Assembly (NCBI RefSeq): GCF_000171815.1
Contig: NZ_ABGR01000004.1
Location: 212,202 to 276,201, forward strand
From: Vibrio sp. AND4
Lineage (GTDB): Bacteria > Pseudomonadota > Gammaproteobacteria > Enterobacterales > Vibrionaceae
Direction: 5' to 3'
DNA: 64,000 nucleotides
Part shown: positions 37,409-45,728 of the stretch, piece after piece
Numbering within the stretch: position 1 is the stretch's first letter
How the letters are laid out: every line of letters starts with the position of its first letter
Made by a program: the position numbers and the translations under genes
Notes under the pieces: model-generated
The model's database searches: none
Seen by the model: the letters and a program-made list of their open reading frames with translations, nothing else
Told to the model about the DNA's origin: nothing

Positions 37409-37433
37409 AAAAAAGCCACCGGGTGCGGTGGCT
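37409..37433 (-). terminator. Hairpin with minus-strand T run
   Basis: Stem AGCCACC / GGTGGCT with a six-base loop and six A before it, so it reads as an intrinsic terminator on the minus strand. No minus-strand gene ends here, so it may instead insulate the cargo genes from antisense reading or be a packaging structure. Confidence 0.5.
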
Positions 37434-37481
37434 ATATGGAGTATCGCTCCTCAAGGTTGGAAAGAAGAGGTGACTCGTAAG

Positions 37482-37499
37482 TTGTGAGGTCCTTCACAA
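37482..37499 (+). promoter_or_regulatory. Perfect CRP-type palindrome upstream of the cargo pair
   Basis: TTGTGAGGTCCTTCACAA contains TGTGA-N6-TCACA, the full CRP consensus. It lies 97 bases before the start of the gene at 37596. A TATGTAT sequence at 37524-37530 could be the -10 box, placing the CRP centre near -45. Suggests catabolite control by the host rather than late phage control. Confidence 0.6.
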
Positions 37500-37595
37500 C
37501 CGCAATGGTTTAGTAAAAATCACTATGTATTTAGGTCAATTTTTTTTCTAGCGCTCCTAGAATCACAGATCATTTTTAATTTAGGTGGCTAGATA

Positions 37596-38819
37596 ATGAG
37601 TGATAAGAAAAGTATTTTCCCTGAAGGTTCGATGGCTTATGAAGCAGAGATGAATAACGCACCTGTAGTAAACTCAGATGCTAACGTAGACTCATTCTTC
37701 CCCAAAACCTCTATGGCCTTCCAAAATGAAGCTCGAGCATCTCGAATCACACCGGGAGTCGGTCAAGGTTTTCTGCCACCATTAAAGAAATCCAAGTATG
37801 CGCCGGCAACAGCTCAACAAACAGCGCCAGCTAAAACAGTAAATATCGCACCAGAGAATATGTATTGGCCACCGTATGATTTTACTAAAGGTGAGTACAT
37901 CAACACCAAAGAACTTCCAGACAATACTCTACGACTAGAACTGCAGAATAATCACACTGAAGTAATGATCTTAACATTGGAAGAAGCGTTTAAGGTACTT
38001 CAAAGCTGGGGCTGGAAAGATACTAAGGATACTTGGAAATCAGTCACTACCCCGACAGGGGCCCAAGTGATGATAAATTATGGTGTGAATGGTAAAGATG
38101 TAGTGACCACTTCCATGGTAATTGCTCAGTTTAATGTGCACGGCCTCAAAGCTACTAAGCTGGGAATAAAAGCAACCCTCGGTATGAAAGCGGCAGTATC
38201 TCTCAATCACTTAGGTAATGAGATTATTAAACTGAGTGGATATTCTGGCTTGAGACGGATTCTCACAGGAACACGATACAGATTAGACAACCCTCAGATT
38301 GTACAACTGGGCATAGGAAAGTACGGACTGGCCAATTCAATAAAATCAGGTACGGTCTTAACGTTTTATGTCGCGGCTGGCTTCAGAGTTCTTGACTACA
38401 TACTGAATGATGAGGTCTATTTAACTACCCTAATCGGTTCCCTAGCTACTGACATTGTAAAAATTGGGATATCTTCGTTAGTTGCAGGTATGGCTGGAGC
38501 AATTGCATTAACAGCGACATCTTTCGTTGCTGTTCATTTAGCTGCCGTTGTTATTGTTGGTTCTCTTGCGGCATTTGCACTTAATGAACTAGATGAGCAC
38601 TTTGGAATAACAGCACAGGTTATTGAGTTGCTAGAAAAAGCTCAGCAAGAAGCTGTCGAGAAAGGGCGAGAGCTAAAAAAAGAAGTACATGACGGTATAC
38701 TAGACACTACTGAAATGCTTCTAGAAGGAACTCTGGAAACTGGGAAAAAAGTAATCGAGGCTGAACTAAAACGTTTCATTAAACAATCTATTAACGAATT
38801 AATATTGAAACCAATATGA
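37596..38819 (+). CDS. Candidate membrane-active toxin/effector (prophage cargo)
   Basis: 407 residues. The N-terminus has a duplicated motif: SIFPEGSMAYEAEM (6-19) and SFFPKTSMAFQNEA (33-46), followed by a Pro/Lys-rich linker. A central soluble part ends in long hydrophobic Gly/Ala-rich helices (about 280-330: LVAGMAGAIALTATSF; AAVVIVGSLAAFAL) and an amphipathic helical tail. This layout resembles membrane-disrupting type VI secretion effectors of Vibrio (Tme-type), and the next gene is a small multi-pass membrane protein that could be the immunity protein. A perfect CRP site lies upstream. No catalytic motif. The toxin call is inference; it might also be a superinfection-exclusion protein. 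Confidence 0.5.
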   Translation: MSDKKSIFPEGSMAYEAEMNNAPVVNSDANVDSFFPKTSMAFQNEARASRITPGVGQGFLPPLKKSKYAPATAQQTAPAKTVNIAPENMYWPPYDFTKGEYINTKELPDNTLRLELQNNHTEVMILTLEEAFKVLQSWGWKDTKDTWKSVTTPTGAQVMINYGVNGKDVVTTSMVIAQFNVHGLKATKLGIKATLGMKAAVSLNHLGNEIIKLSGYSGLRRILTGTRYRLDNPQIVQLGIGKYGLANSIKSGTVLTFYVAAGFRVLDYILNDEVYLTTLIGSLATDIVKIGISSLVAGMAGAIALTATSFVAVHLAAVVIVGSLAAFALNELDEHFGITAQVIELLEKAQQEAVEKGRELKKEVHDGILDTTEMLLEGTLETGKKVIEAELKRFIKQSINELILKPI

Positions 38820-39262
38820 ATATGAGATCCATTATAAATAAACTTAAACCAATTTGTACCCTTACAGCAGGAATCTTAATTTTTGCTGCAATTACCGTGT
38901 ATTCACTCTACGCGGGATGCTTAAATATCATAGAATTCTGGGACCCTATCAGTGATGTAGAAACATACTCAAGATTCAATTTTGCCCTAATTCCTATGGG
39001 TATTTTTACACTTGTAATGACCATAATCAGCACTTTCTTCATCATTACAGGGGAACGTTGGGAAGATAGATATGGTGGAACAATACCGCTATCTTCATTA
39101 GCATTCGTCGGAATTGCCTTTGTTTTAATACTAATAACCCCTTCAATTTATGAGTCCAGGTATGAAAAGGCTGGTCTACAAGCGTGTTCGGGTACTCCGA
39201 TAGGCCACCTCCCATTTTACGCTAAGAGGTTTGCTGCTGACCCATCACTTTGCAAGAAATAA
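38816..39262 (+). CDS. Multi-pass membrane protein, candidate immunity partner
   Basis: 148 residues with three or four transmembrane helices (about 13-33, 53-77, 88-108) and a short Cys-containing C-terminal tail (LQACSGTPIGHLPFYAKRF). Its ATG overlaps the stop of the 407-residue gene (ATGA), so the two are translationally coupled. Toxin-immunity pairs acting on membranes typically have this size and topology. No family recognised with certainty. Confidence 0.5.
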   Translation: MNMRSIINKLKPICTLTAGILIFAAITVYSLYAGCLNIIEFWDPISDVETYSRFNFALIPMGIFTLVMTIISTFFIITGERWEDRYGGTIPLSSLAFVGIAFVLILITPSIYESRYEKAGLQACSGTPIGHLPFYAKRFAADPSLCKK

Positions 39263-39323
39263 TAGATCTTTCCTAGCGTAGAATAGAACAATCGAACTGT
39301 ATAAATCCTCACCATAATTTAGT

Positions 39324-39356
39324 ACCATGGACCCGTCATTTAGATAGGTTCATGGT
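39324..39356 (+). promoter_or_regulatory. Inverted repeat before ogr
   Basis: ACCATGGACC and GGTTCATGGT can pair over ten bases with a 13-base loop, ending just before the ogr start at 39362. It could terminate reading from the cargo pair or control ogr translation; no T run follows. Confidence 0.4.
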
Positions 39357-39361
39357 GTTAT

Positions 39362-39613
39362 ATGAGAGTGATTTGCCCAGAGTGTGATGAGAAAGCACGC
39401 ATTCAAAAAACAAACCGTATTTCAGCGAATTATAGCGACTTATATTGTAGTTGTAGTGACCCAGAATGTGGCCACTCGTTCGTAATGAATCTTTCTTTTA
39501 GCCACTCCCTTAGCCCCTCTGCAAAAACAACTTCGCAAATGGCCTTTAGCCTGGTTAAAGCACTAGGCCCAGAACAACAGAAAGAACTGAAGCAGCAGAT
39601 CTCAATGCTATAG
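39362..39613 (+). CDS. ogr: Ogr/Delta-like zinc-finger activator of late genes
   Basis: 83 residues with the zinc finger CPECDEKARI ... YCSCSDPECGHSF, which matches P2 Ogr / P4 Delta. It recruits RNA polymerase to late promoters. The last 6 bases overlap the end of the convergent LexA-controlled gene (39608-39826). Confidence 0.88.
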   Translation: MRVICPECDEKARIQKTNRISANYSDLYCSCSDPECGHSFVMNLSFSHSLSPSAKTTSQMAFSLVKALGPEQQKELKQQISML

Positions 39614-39826
39614 CTTAAATTCAGGGCTATCCGCCTCATCGGCCATTTGAATGATCATCTTAATGGCTTCCACCTTATCGCTATCAAGCTTGCCTTGATT
39701 ATCTGCTACCACCAATCCCATCAAATACGCTCCGACCTGCGCTCGGCTTTCGGCCTCTGTACTTAATGCGACTCCATCAATGATGAGTTCCAGTGCTTGC
39801 TGGAATAACTGGTTTTTATCAGACAT
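39608..39826 (-). CDS. Small SOS-controlled prophage protein (candidate antirepressor)
   Basis: 72 residues, acidic, helical (LFQQALELIIDGVALSTEAE; KVEAIKMIIQMADEADSPEF). No family recognised. A near-consensus LexA box lies 34 bases before its start, with GAGGG as ribosome site. In coliphage 186 a LexA-controlled gene, tum, makes an antirepressor of a CI that LexA-type cleavage does not touch; this phage has a CI lacking an evident peptidase domain, so an analogous role is a reasonable guess. Its short length differs from Tum. Confidence 0.55.
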   Translation of the reverse strand: MSDKNQLFQQALELIIDGVALSTEAESRAQVGAYLMGLVVADNQGKLDSDKVEAIKMIIQMADEADSPEFKL

Positions 39827-39859
39827 ATCAATACCCTCTACAACGACATGTGAATACTA

Positions 39860-39875
39860 CTGTATATTAATACAG
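39860..39875 (-). promoter_or_regulatory. LexA (SOS) box of the 72-residue gene
   Basis: CTGTATATTAATACAG, a full CTGT-N8-ACAG operator with the AT-rich core of strong sites. Sits in the promoter region of the gene at 39608-39826, between it and the replication gene. Confidence 0.85.
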
Positions 39876-39999
39876 TGGTAAACAGGTGTTTTTTTACAGG
39901 CATCGGTTACGAGAATTAGTTCACCCCAAAGTAGACGCAAAACCAAGGATAAACGCCAGCGTTATGTACCGCTGAATTTGTTTACTCATACTGCCTTTT

Positions 40000-42609
40000 C
40001 TAAATTAGAGGCCATTCATCCACCAAAATCGGTGCAGAACTAGAAAAAGTCGACAGGTTCGGTTGAATGTATTCATCTTTATTGGGTTGTGTAGATTCAA
40101 TTGGCTCTACTTCATCAAACCAACTCGGTTCTTTCTGCTCTGTATTTCGATAAACAAGGTGATCAGGTTGCCGCTCATTGGCTCCGAACCTGAGTTTTAT
40201 GCTCTTCGTTTGACTCAACATCAGCCACCTACCGTTTAAAAGGTCACTTCTAAAGCTGCTGGCTAAGTCATACTCTCGAATTATCCGCGATATTTCGTAT
40301 TCAATATCTGGGTTTAATACCCGACCTGCACCTTGCTGAGGCTCCAACGTACAGTTATTGACAGAACTCCGAGAGGAGCCAGAGGCTCCAAAAGCGGTCG
40401 CTTCGCTCCCATGGGCGCTAGCTTCAGCTTTAGATGCTTCAACAAATGTAATGGTGCGCTTTTTGAATTTCCAAGAAGCAGGGTTTGAGCTCGGCTTATC
40501 GAACTCATACTTAACTTGTTTTTTGAGCTCTGATTTCTCTTTTGTTGTGATGACAAAGTCTCTTAAGCGAGTTTTCAAATACACGCCCAAAGCATCAAAG
40601 CCTTTTAGTTTTTTGACCGTTTCACCATGTGGTGATGCAAATGGGAGCTCTTCATAAATGTTCCTCACCAGCAGGTCACGGCGTTTAACAAAAGGACCGC
40701 CCTGCCCCATAATGTAACCGTGCCAGTTACCATGATCAGCTGCTTTCATGACACCTACCACAGTACCATCTTCATGCTCCATATCAGGTTGATAGAGCTC
40801 ACCAAGTAACGTGAACAAATATTTACTATCGTACTTTGACGATTTTCGGATTACGGCGCTAGGAACTGGTGGGCCAACAAGCTTTCTACCGACTTTAAGG
40901 TCTAACTCTTCATAGATGTTGAATAGCTCGTTGTAACCCAGCTGGGTAAGGTACTTAACGAAACTTGCTTTATCATTGTTAGCAAATCGGCGTAGCTCTC
41001 GATAAGTCGTAACAGGTGCACCACCAAAGAACTGAAACTGACGAATGTTCCAACGGTTCTTCCAAGCACTCACGTTCTTCGCCATTTCTCTTACTGAATG
41101 GCCAGTTTCATCAGACACCTCATTATCCATCGCAAATCCATCAATATTTTTTGAAATATACTTAGCGATGTAGCCAGTAGCAGTGCCTTTCTCAGGATCA
41201 ATTTCTTCAACATCACAGCGAGGTTTGTGGTCAAACTCACCGTTAATAAAGAGTTCTTGCTTATCTTCCTGAGTGGCATAATCAATAAAAATTTCAGTGA
41301 CACGCTTCTTCTCCTCAGGTTTTACCCAAATCAACAAGTGCCAGTGCGGCGTTCCATCATGATGTGGCTCAGCAACACGTACACCAAACCAACGAATATC
41401 TTTGTTACAAAGATTCGTGCGTATGCGTTGCCAAATAGTATTCAGGTATTGCTGTGCATCACGAGGGCTTGAACCGTCCCAATGAGGGATAAAACCACCC
41501 TTTTTATAGCTATTATGAAAACGCGATGGCGTAGTCAGAGTTAAAAACAGACCTTGTAGACCAAGCTCATTACCAATGTCTTCGCAGCCACGACAACGCA
41601 CCATCAACTCATGACGACGAATGGCTGGGTTAGAAACGCTTTTAAGAACCATATCTTTAAGTTCAAATTCTTCTTCGGTTTCTTCATCACGTATCAGCAT
41701 GTTCTGAATAGCATCCCAGTTGCGCTTTTGTTGTGCTTTATATTCTCGGATGCAATCCCACGACGAATAAGGAGAGGCTTTCGACGATACCTGGCCCATT
41801 GCAATAGCAAGGTGCTCTCGCATGATCTTGCGAACTTTCTTTAATCGGTTAAGCCACCACTTATCGCTGATTAGTCTAGAGATATCTTGAAGTGCTGAAA
41901 GCTCAGATTGGTCTTTATATTTACGTGGCGGCTTGATACCAAAGTTATTAGCGACAAAGTCTGCGGCTTGTTCATAGGTAAAAACAACTGCCATTGTCGT
42001 GCCCAAGTCCGTTGCTGAATGGTATTTCGCAGTTTCTAGTTGGATATAACCGTCGACAACATTTGCAATTTGATTGGCCATCTCTTTGAGTTCATCTTGC
42101 TCTAACTCTGCAATTAGGCGAAATTGCACAGGCTTACGGTTTTTCCCTGCCTGCTCAAAATCAAAGTAAATCTGTTGATTGGCACTAAAGTGACTTTGCT
42201 CAGTGGTTTCATACTCTTCACTCAGCAAAGCGACTTTCTGTGTTGTCGGTAATTTGTTGTATTTAGATAAAACTAAACGCGCGCGTTCTGCCGCTGGCTT
42301 AGCTTTGGTGCGCAAATAGACATTCGCTGCATTACGCCCATTTGATTCAAAAATAGCTTTGTAGCGTTTGGCAAAGTACTTGGTTAGATAAAGCGGTAAA
42401 TCGCTAAAGAACTTGTTTTCAGTACGCCAAACATGATCATGCGGATTGAGCTGATATAGATCACGCTCAATGAAGTTTTGGTTATTTGGCTCGACGTCAG
42501 TAGGAGGGTGATAACCACGCAGAACGCAAATAGCCCCCTCATCGATTGGATTGAGAGGGCGCATGTAGATATTACGGAGTGGCTTGAGCGGTTGGTAATA
42601 GGTTTGCAC
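40000..42609 (-). CDS. Replication initiation endonuclease A (gpA, rolling circle)
   Basis: 869 residues (P2 gpA 761). Motif 2 His-hydrophobic-His is PHWHLLIW near residue 420; motif 3 is YIAKYISKNI near 479, with the two catalytic tyrosines characteristic of P2 gpA. LFLTLTTPSRFH is motif 1. It nicks the phage origin, usually inside its own gene, and starts rolling-circle replication. A run of small early genes lies upstream with overlapping or abutting ends. Confidence 0.9.
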   Translation of the reverse strand: MQTYYQPLKPLRNIYMRPLNPIDEGAICVLRGYHPPTDVEPNNQNFIERDLYQLNPHDHVWRTENKFFSDLPLYLTKYFAKRYKAIFESNGRNAANVYLRTKAKPAAERARLVLSKYNKLPTTQKVALLSEEYETTEQSHFSANQQIYFDFEQAGKNRKPVQFRLIAELEQDELKEMANQIANVVDGYIQLETAKYHSATDLGTTMAVVFTYEQAADFVANNFGIKPPRKYKDQSELSALQDISRLISDKWWLNRLKKVRKIMREHLAIAMGQVSSKASPYSSWDCIREYKAQQKRNWDAIQNMLIRDEETEEEFELKDMVLKSVSNPAIRRHELMVRCRGCEDIGNELGLQGLFLTLTTPSRFHNSYKKGGFIPHWDGSSPRDAQQYLNTIWQRIRTNLCNKDIRWFGVRVAEPHHDGTPHWHLLIWVKPEEKKRVTEIFIDYATQEDKQELFINGEFDHKPRCDVEEIDPEKGTATGYIAKYISKNIDGFAMDNEVSDETGHSVREMAKNVSAWKNRWNIRQFQFFGGAPVTTYRELRRFANNDKASFVKYLTQLGYNELFNIYEELDLKVGRKLVGPPVPSAVIRKSSKYDSKYLFTLLGELYQPDMEHEDGTVVGVMKAADHGNWHGYIMGQGGPFVKRRDLLVRNIYEELPFASPHGETVKKLKGFDALGVYLKTRLRDFVITTKEKSELKKQVKYEFDKPSSNPASWKFKKRTITFVEASKAEASAHGSEATAFGASGSSRSSVNNCTLEPQQGAGRVLNPDIEYEISRIIREYDLASSFRSDLLNGRWLMLSQTKSIKLRFGANERQPDHLVYRNTEQKEPSWFDEVEPIESTQPNKDEYIQPNLSTFSSSAPILVDEWPLI

Positions 42610-42837
42610 TTACTCCAACCCTAACTTATCTTTTGCAAGCCTAATAAAATCTCTTTGAAGCTGTTCGTCACCTTTGAAAGTTTCTAAGCTGTCAGGGCGA
42701 ATGTTCATCGTTATACCCCACCCTTCAGGCCCAACAAAATAAACGACTACGCACTTTTCATGGCGACGCGCTCGTCCTTCAAACAGCTCTAATCGATCAC
42801 CGTTTACTTCCAGCGAAGCGAGTTTTGAGTGCTTCAT
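42610..42837 (-). CDS. Hypothetical early phage protein (75 residues)
   Basis: Compact beta-rich sequence (LASLEVNGDRLELFEGRARR; VYFVGPEGWGITMN). Stop directly abuts the gpA start, and its start overlaps the upstream gene by 4 bases. Unknown family; early operon member. Confidence 0.55.
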   Translation of the reverse strand: MKHSKLASLEVNGDRLELFEGRARRHEKCVVVYFVGPEGWGITMNIRPDSLETFKGDEQLQRDFIRLAKDKLGLE

Positions 42838-43064
42838 AACGCTTCCAGTTCTTGAGTGGTCACAATCATGTGGCCACCGGTGTGATTACCTTTAACGAGC
42901 ACGCCATTCATCTGTTGCTTACAGTCTAATTGCACGCATGCCGCACCTACTGCATCATCGAAGTTCGCAAACTCACCTACAAGCCGATTCATAACTTGAG
43001 CCGTCTCCTCATGGCGAACCACGCAACCTCCAATATCTAACTGCACTGCTACGTAAGTTTGCAT
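42834..43064 (-). CDS. Hypothetical early phage protein (76 residues)
   Basis: MQTYVAVQLDIGGCVVRHEE begins a small beta-alpha protein with no recognised motif. Two bases separate it from the DUF3850 gene; it overlaps the next gene by 4 bases. Early operon member. Confidence 0.55.
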   Translation of the reverse strand: MQTYVAVQLDIGGCVVRHEETAQVMNRLVGEFANFDDAVGAACVQLDCKQQMNGVLVKGNHTGGHMIVTTQELEAL

Positions 43065-43066
43065 AC

Positions 43067-43507
43067 CTACTCCTTACCAATCTTGGTAAGAAAGTCGTCA
43101 GCAAATGCGATGAATTCTCGAGCATCATTAGCGGTTCTTTCTGCATCAGTTGTGCTGTGTCCAGCGTTTCGGACAATGTCATGCCCAGCATCGATACAAT
43201 CACAAGTCTCTTGAAGGCGATCGCGCAGTAATGAAATCAAGATAGAAGCCGATTCATTAGTCCCATTCTTCAAGGACAAGACGCACCAACCTTCTGCTAC
43301 ACCAAACTGACCGCCTTGCAAAACGTGGCTTACTTCTGCGTTCACTTCCTGCCCTGTAATTTGTCCGCTTGAATCGATTTCTCGCAGGTTTAAACAGTCG
43401 CCAGCTTGATAATCTCGGTCATTGAGTCGAACTTCGTTTGTCTTACGGTGAGCCAATACTTCACTAAAATGTTCAGATTGGACTTTAATTACATGTACCT
43501 TACTCAT
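43067..43507 (-). CDS. DUF3850 (ASCH/PUA-like) domain protein
   Basis: 146 residues. The N-terminal 75 fit DUF3850, an ASCH-like RNA-binding fold: IKVQSEHFSEVLAHRKTNEV, RLNDRDYQAGDCLNLREI and a Gly-rich LQGGQFGVAEGWCVLSL. The C-terminal 60 residues are helical (Asp/Ala-rich) and not part of that domain, so this looks like a fusion. Likely nucleic-acid binding; role in the phage unknown. Confidence 0.7.
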   Translation of the reverse strand: MSKVHVIKVQSEHFSEVLAHRKTNEVRLNDRDYQAGDCLNLREIDSSGQITGQEVNAEVSHVLQGGQFGVAEGWCVLSLKNGTNESASILISLLRDRLQETCDCIDAGHDIVRNAGHSTTDAERTANDAREFIAFADDFLTKIGKE

Positions 43508-43610
43508 ATTCAGTTCCTCTAGTTTTGGATAAAAGAAGCCCTCCCTCGATATTCCTAAAGAGGGATAAGGGCGTAGGCAAAAGTGCCAAATGGCTAGGTA
43601 TATAAGGGGT

Positions 43611-43892
43611 CTAACTCCAGCGTTCTTTTAGGCGGCTGGCTTCTAAATCAATAAGTATAATTTTTCGTTTGAGCTTCGATTGCTCAATAAAACTTTGTGT
43701 ACTTTCACCTTGAGCGACTAACTCAGCACGCTCAGAAAGAAGTGCATCTAAGCGCTTTTCTTTTAGGCTCGCTCTTACTTCTTGCAGCTTTTCTAGCCCT
43801 TTGGCTTTCTGCTCTTGGTTTAAGCTGTATGCCACCATATCTGGACAAGGTAAGTGATACGGTGCGGAATAAACTGGGATAGCCTCTGACAT
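43611..43892 (-). CDS. Hypothetical early phage protein (93 residues)
   Basis: N-terminus with Pro/Tyr-rich IPVYSAPYHLPCPDMVAY, then a charged coiled-coil helix (KGLEKLQEVRASLKEKRLD). No domain recognised. Same strand as the early operon, between the CII-like regulator and the DUF3850 gene. Confidence 0.5.
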   Translation of the reverse strand: MSEAIPVYSAPYHLPCPDMVAYSLNQEQKAKGLEKLQEVRASLKEKRLDALLSERAELVAQGESTQSFIEQSKLKRKIILIDLEASRLKERWS

Positions 43893-43901
43893 TGGAACTC
43901 C

Positions 43902-44447
43902 TTAACTTAAACCGGGAATGGCTGAACCATTGGCGACCAAATCCACACTCATAGCTAAGAATGGGGAAACGCCTTTCGTGCGGCTTTCTATATCGTTGAT
44001 AAGAAGCACAAGGTTGCTGATGCCAGCTTGTGCTTTCTGGATGATCGCGTGTTTGTTCGTGCGGCTAAGGCGATCTTTTCCTGCATGCTCTAAAGCCATG
44101 CGAGATAAATCACCCGAGTGCACCGCGTTTTCTAATGCACGTTTAATGAAAGTCTCTTCACTCGCATCATGAGGGATTTGTGCGGTCACCACACCGAGGC
44201 CAAGCAAAAGACTATTAAGAATGGTGAAGTTGCCACTCGCCTTGGTGATCATCACAAGTTCTACATTGGTAAGTATGTGCGGCTGTTCTGGGTTGAGCTT
44301 ATTACGCAGCATGGTGGCATTCATGCCTACGGCCTTTGCTAACTTGGTCATGTTCTCCGAGTTTGCAAATGCACAACACGCTTCGTTAAACGCTTTTTGT
44401 TTAGAGCCACGGAATTCGCACATTGAGTCAATATTGTTCATAGCCAA
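43902..44447 (-). CDS. Phage regulatory protein CII family
   Basis: 181 residues. The N-terminal helix-turn-helix region (AFNEACCAFANSENMTKLAK, then VGMNATMLRNKLNPEQPHIL) matches the CII-type regulators of P2/K139-like phages. Second gene of the early operon after the Cox-like gene. Probably promotes establishment of lysogeny or early transcription. Confidence 0.8.
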   Translation of the reverse strand: MAMNNIDSMCEFRGSKQKAFNEACCAFANSENMTKLAKAVGMNATMLRNKLNPEQPHILTNVELVMITKASGNFTILNSLLLGLGVVTAQIPHDASEETFIKRALENAVHSGDLSRMALEHAGKDRLSRTNKHAIIQKAQAGISNLVLLINDIESRTKGVSPFLAMSVDLVANGSAIPGLS

Positions 44448-44554
44448 TACTCAATTGAAGACAAACGGTACGAAAACAAAAGCCCAACCAAGAATATTGA
44501 GCCACAGTGGGCAATACTCTTTGGTTGGAATCAGGGAAGATAAGCGCATGGTTA

Positions 44555-44767
44555 TCAACCTAAGTTCTGCATGGCTTCACGAGTCGCGATTTCGAGTAAA
44601 GCCACCATGTTGATCAACGGTGTTTCTTTACCTTTTGCTTTGGTTTTAATAGGTAAGCGACCATCGGCAACCCAATCCATGATGGTGCGTTTTGGCATGC
44701 CAGAGAATTGAGAGTATTGGTCGTACGTCATGAAAGGCGTATTTAGGACTACTTGATATGAGAGCAT
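44555..44767 (-). CDS. Cox-like regulator/excisionase
   Basis: 70 residues with a winged-helix pattern (MTYDQYSQFSGMPKRTIMDW, then VADGRLPIKTKAKGKETPLI) like P2 Cox, which both represses the lysogenic promoter and directs excision. Divergent from the CI gene, 88 bases apart, which hold the operators: a dyad AGTCCATTTGAATTGGA lies at 44828-44844. Confidence 0.75.
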   Translation of the reverse strand: MLSYQVVLNTPFMTYDQYSQFSGMPKRTIMDWVADGRLPIKTKAKGKETPLINMVALLEIATREAMQNLG

Positions 44768-44855
44768 AATGCTATCCTTTTACGTTATTGAATGTTGAAC
44801 ACCGGACTTATGAGTTGCAGCTCGCAGTCCATTTGAATTGGATTATTGATCGTAT

Positions 44856-45482
44856 ATGCGAACAGATCAAGTCAAAATGACCCCTTTTGATTATCAAGGT
44901 GGGAAGCTTGTCACAGATAGGCTCCATGAAATATTGGGAACTAGGACAATAAGAGAGCTCGGAGAAAAGCTAGACGTTTCTGCCTCGACAATAGCTACCT
45001 GGCATAAACGTGAACTTTGCCCATTCGAAATCGTATTGAGAGCACACATGTACACAGGTGCATCATTAAAGTGGCTTACGCTTGGAGAAGGCGAGCCATT
45101 TCCGAACAGAGAATCCCAAAAACATCAATCGAAACGTCTTGAGACAAAATTCTTGTTCGATATTGACTCGTTCAACATTACTCGAGGAAAGCTAGTAAAC
45201 CTAAAAACCCTCACGTTCGATAAGTCATATTTAAATGATATTGAAGTAGCAAATCCAATGGCTATTCGTGATGGTGGAAATACGTATATTGTCGATAAAG
45301 AGAATCAGCAAGCTATTAGTGGTACATATCTTATAGACATGGACGGCCTACTCTCGCTAAACGATATTCAGCGTTTGCCAGGCAAGAAGCTGGCGATCAG
45401 TTTTAATGGCTCAACGTTAACCGTTGATGAAGATGAAGTGAGAGTTGTAGGGCGAGTCGCATTGGTTATGGAAAAGTGTTAA
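44856..45482 (+). CDS. CI-type lysogeny repressor (186/K139-like)
   Basis: 208 residues. N-terminal helix-turn-helix (RTIRELGEKLDVSASTIATW, then HKRELCPFEI) is the Bacteriophage CI repressor domain; the C-terminal half (ISGTYLIDMDGLLSLNDIQR, LAISFNGSTLTVDEDEVRV) resembles the 186 CI oligomerisation domain. No clear Ser-Lys self-cleaving S24 site, so SOS induction would need an antirepressor. A strong terminator follows at 45608-45635. Confidence 0.82.
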   Translation: MRTDQVKMTPFDYQGGKLVTDRLHEILGTRTIRELGEKLDVSASTIATWHKRELCPFEIVLRAHMYTGASLKWLTLGEGEPFPNRESQKHQSKRLETKFLFDIDSFNITRGKLVNLKTLTFDKSYLNDIEVANPMAIRDGGNTYIVDKENQQAISGTYLIDMDGLLSLNDIQRLPGKKLAISFNGSTLTVDEDEVRVVGRVALVMEKC

Positions 45483-45607
45483 CAGCGGAATTCTTTCTTT
45501 GAGCTGACTCGCAGCCGTTCTAGTTTAGGGTAGAACGAATATTCAACTAGATTATTATCACTCTGCCCACGGGGAGAGGGCAATAACAACTTTGCTTGCA
45601 AACCACA

Positions 45608-45635
45608 AAGGCTGCCAGATTGGCAGCCTTTTTTT
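45608..45635 (+). terminator. Terminator after CI
   Basis: Stem AAGGCTGCCA / TGGCAGCCTT with a three-base loop and seven T. It also separates the phage regulatory core from the AT-rich cargo zone. The remainder of 45483-45728 has a weaker hairpin (TGCCC-ACGG...GGGCA near 45577) and no gene. Confidence 0.9.
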
Positions 45636-45728
45636 GATTGGTGTTTTTGCCACTTCAGAGCACGAGGTCACACTGAGATATTTTTGGGAAAAGTACCTCA
45701 AACAAAAAATCTTAATAGATTAACTAGA

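Larger units (their letters stand above)
36963..37595. other. Noncoding 630-base segment, likely packaging (cos) region
   Basis: No credible gene. It follows the portal gene, where P2-type phages have cos. Visible elements: direct repeat ATGATCGTCAGA at 37046 and 37143; repeated TTGCAATTTT/TCGCAATTTC words at 36978-37195; a GC-rich block at 37340-37370 (GGTGGGGAGGAGTAGTGCG) that could be the cos core; a hairpin at 37414-37433; and a CRP-type palindrome at 37482-37499. The cos assignment is by position. Confidence 0.4.

Noticed and set aside
37272..37454. Short open frame on the minus strand
   Set aside because: No ribosome site, no family match, and it overlaps the hairpin and the supposed packaging region.
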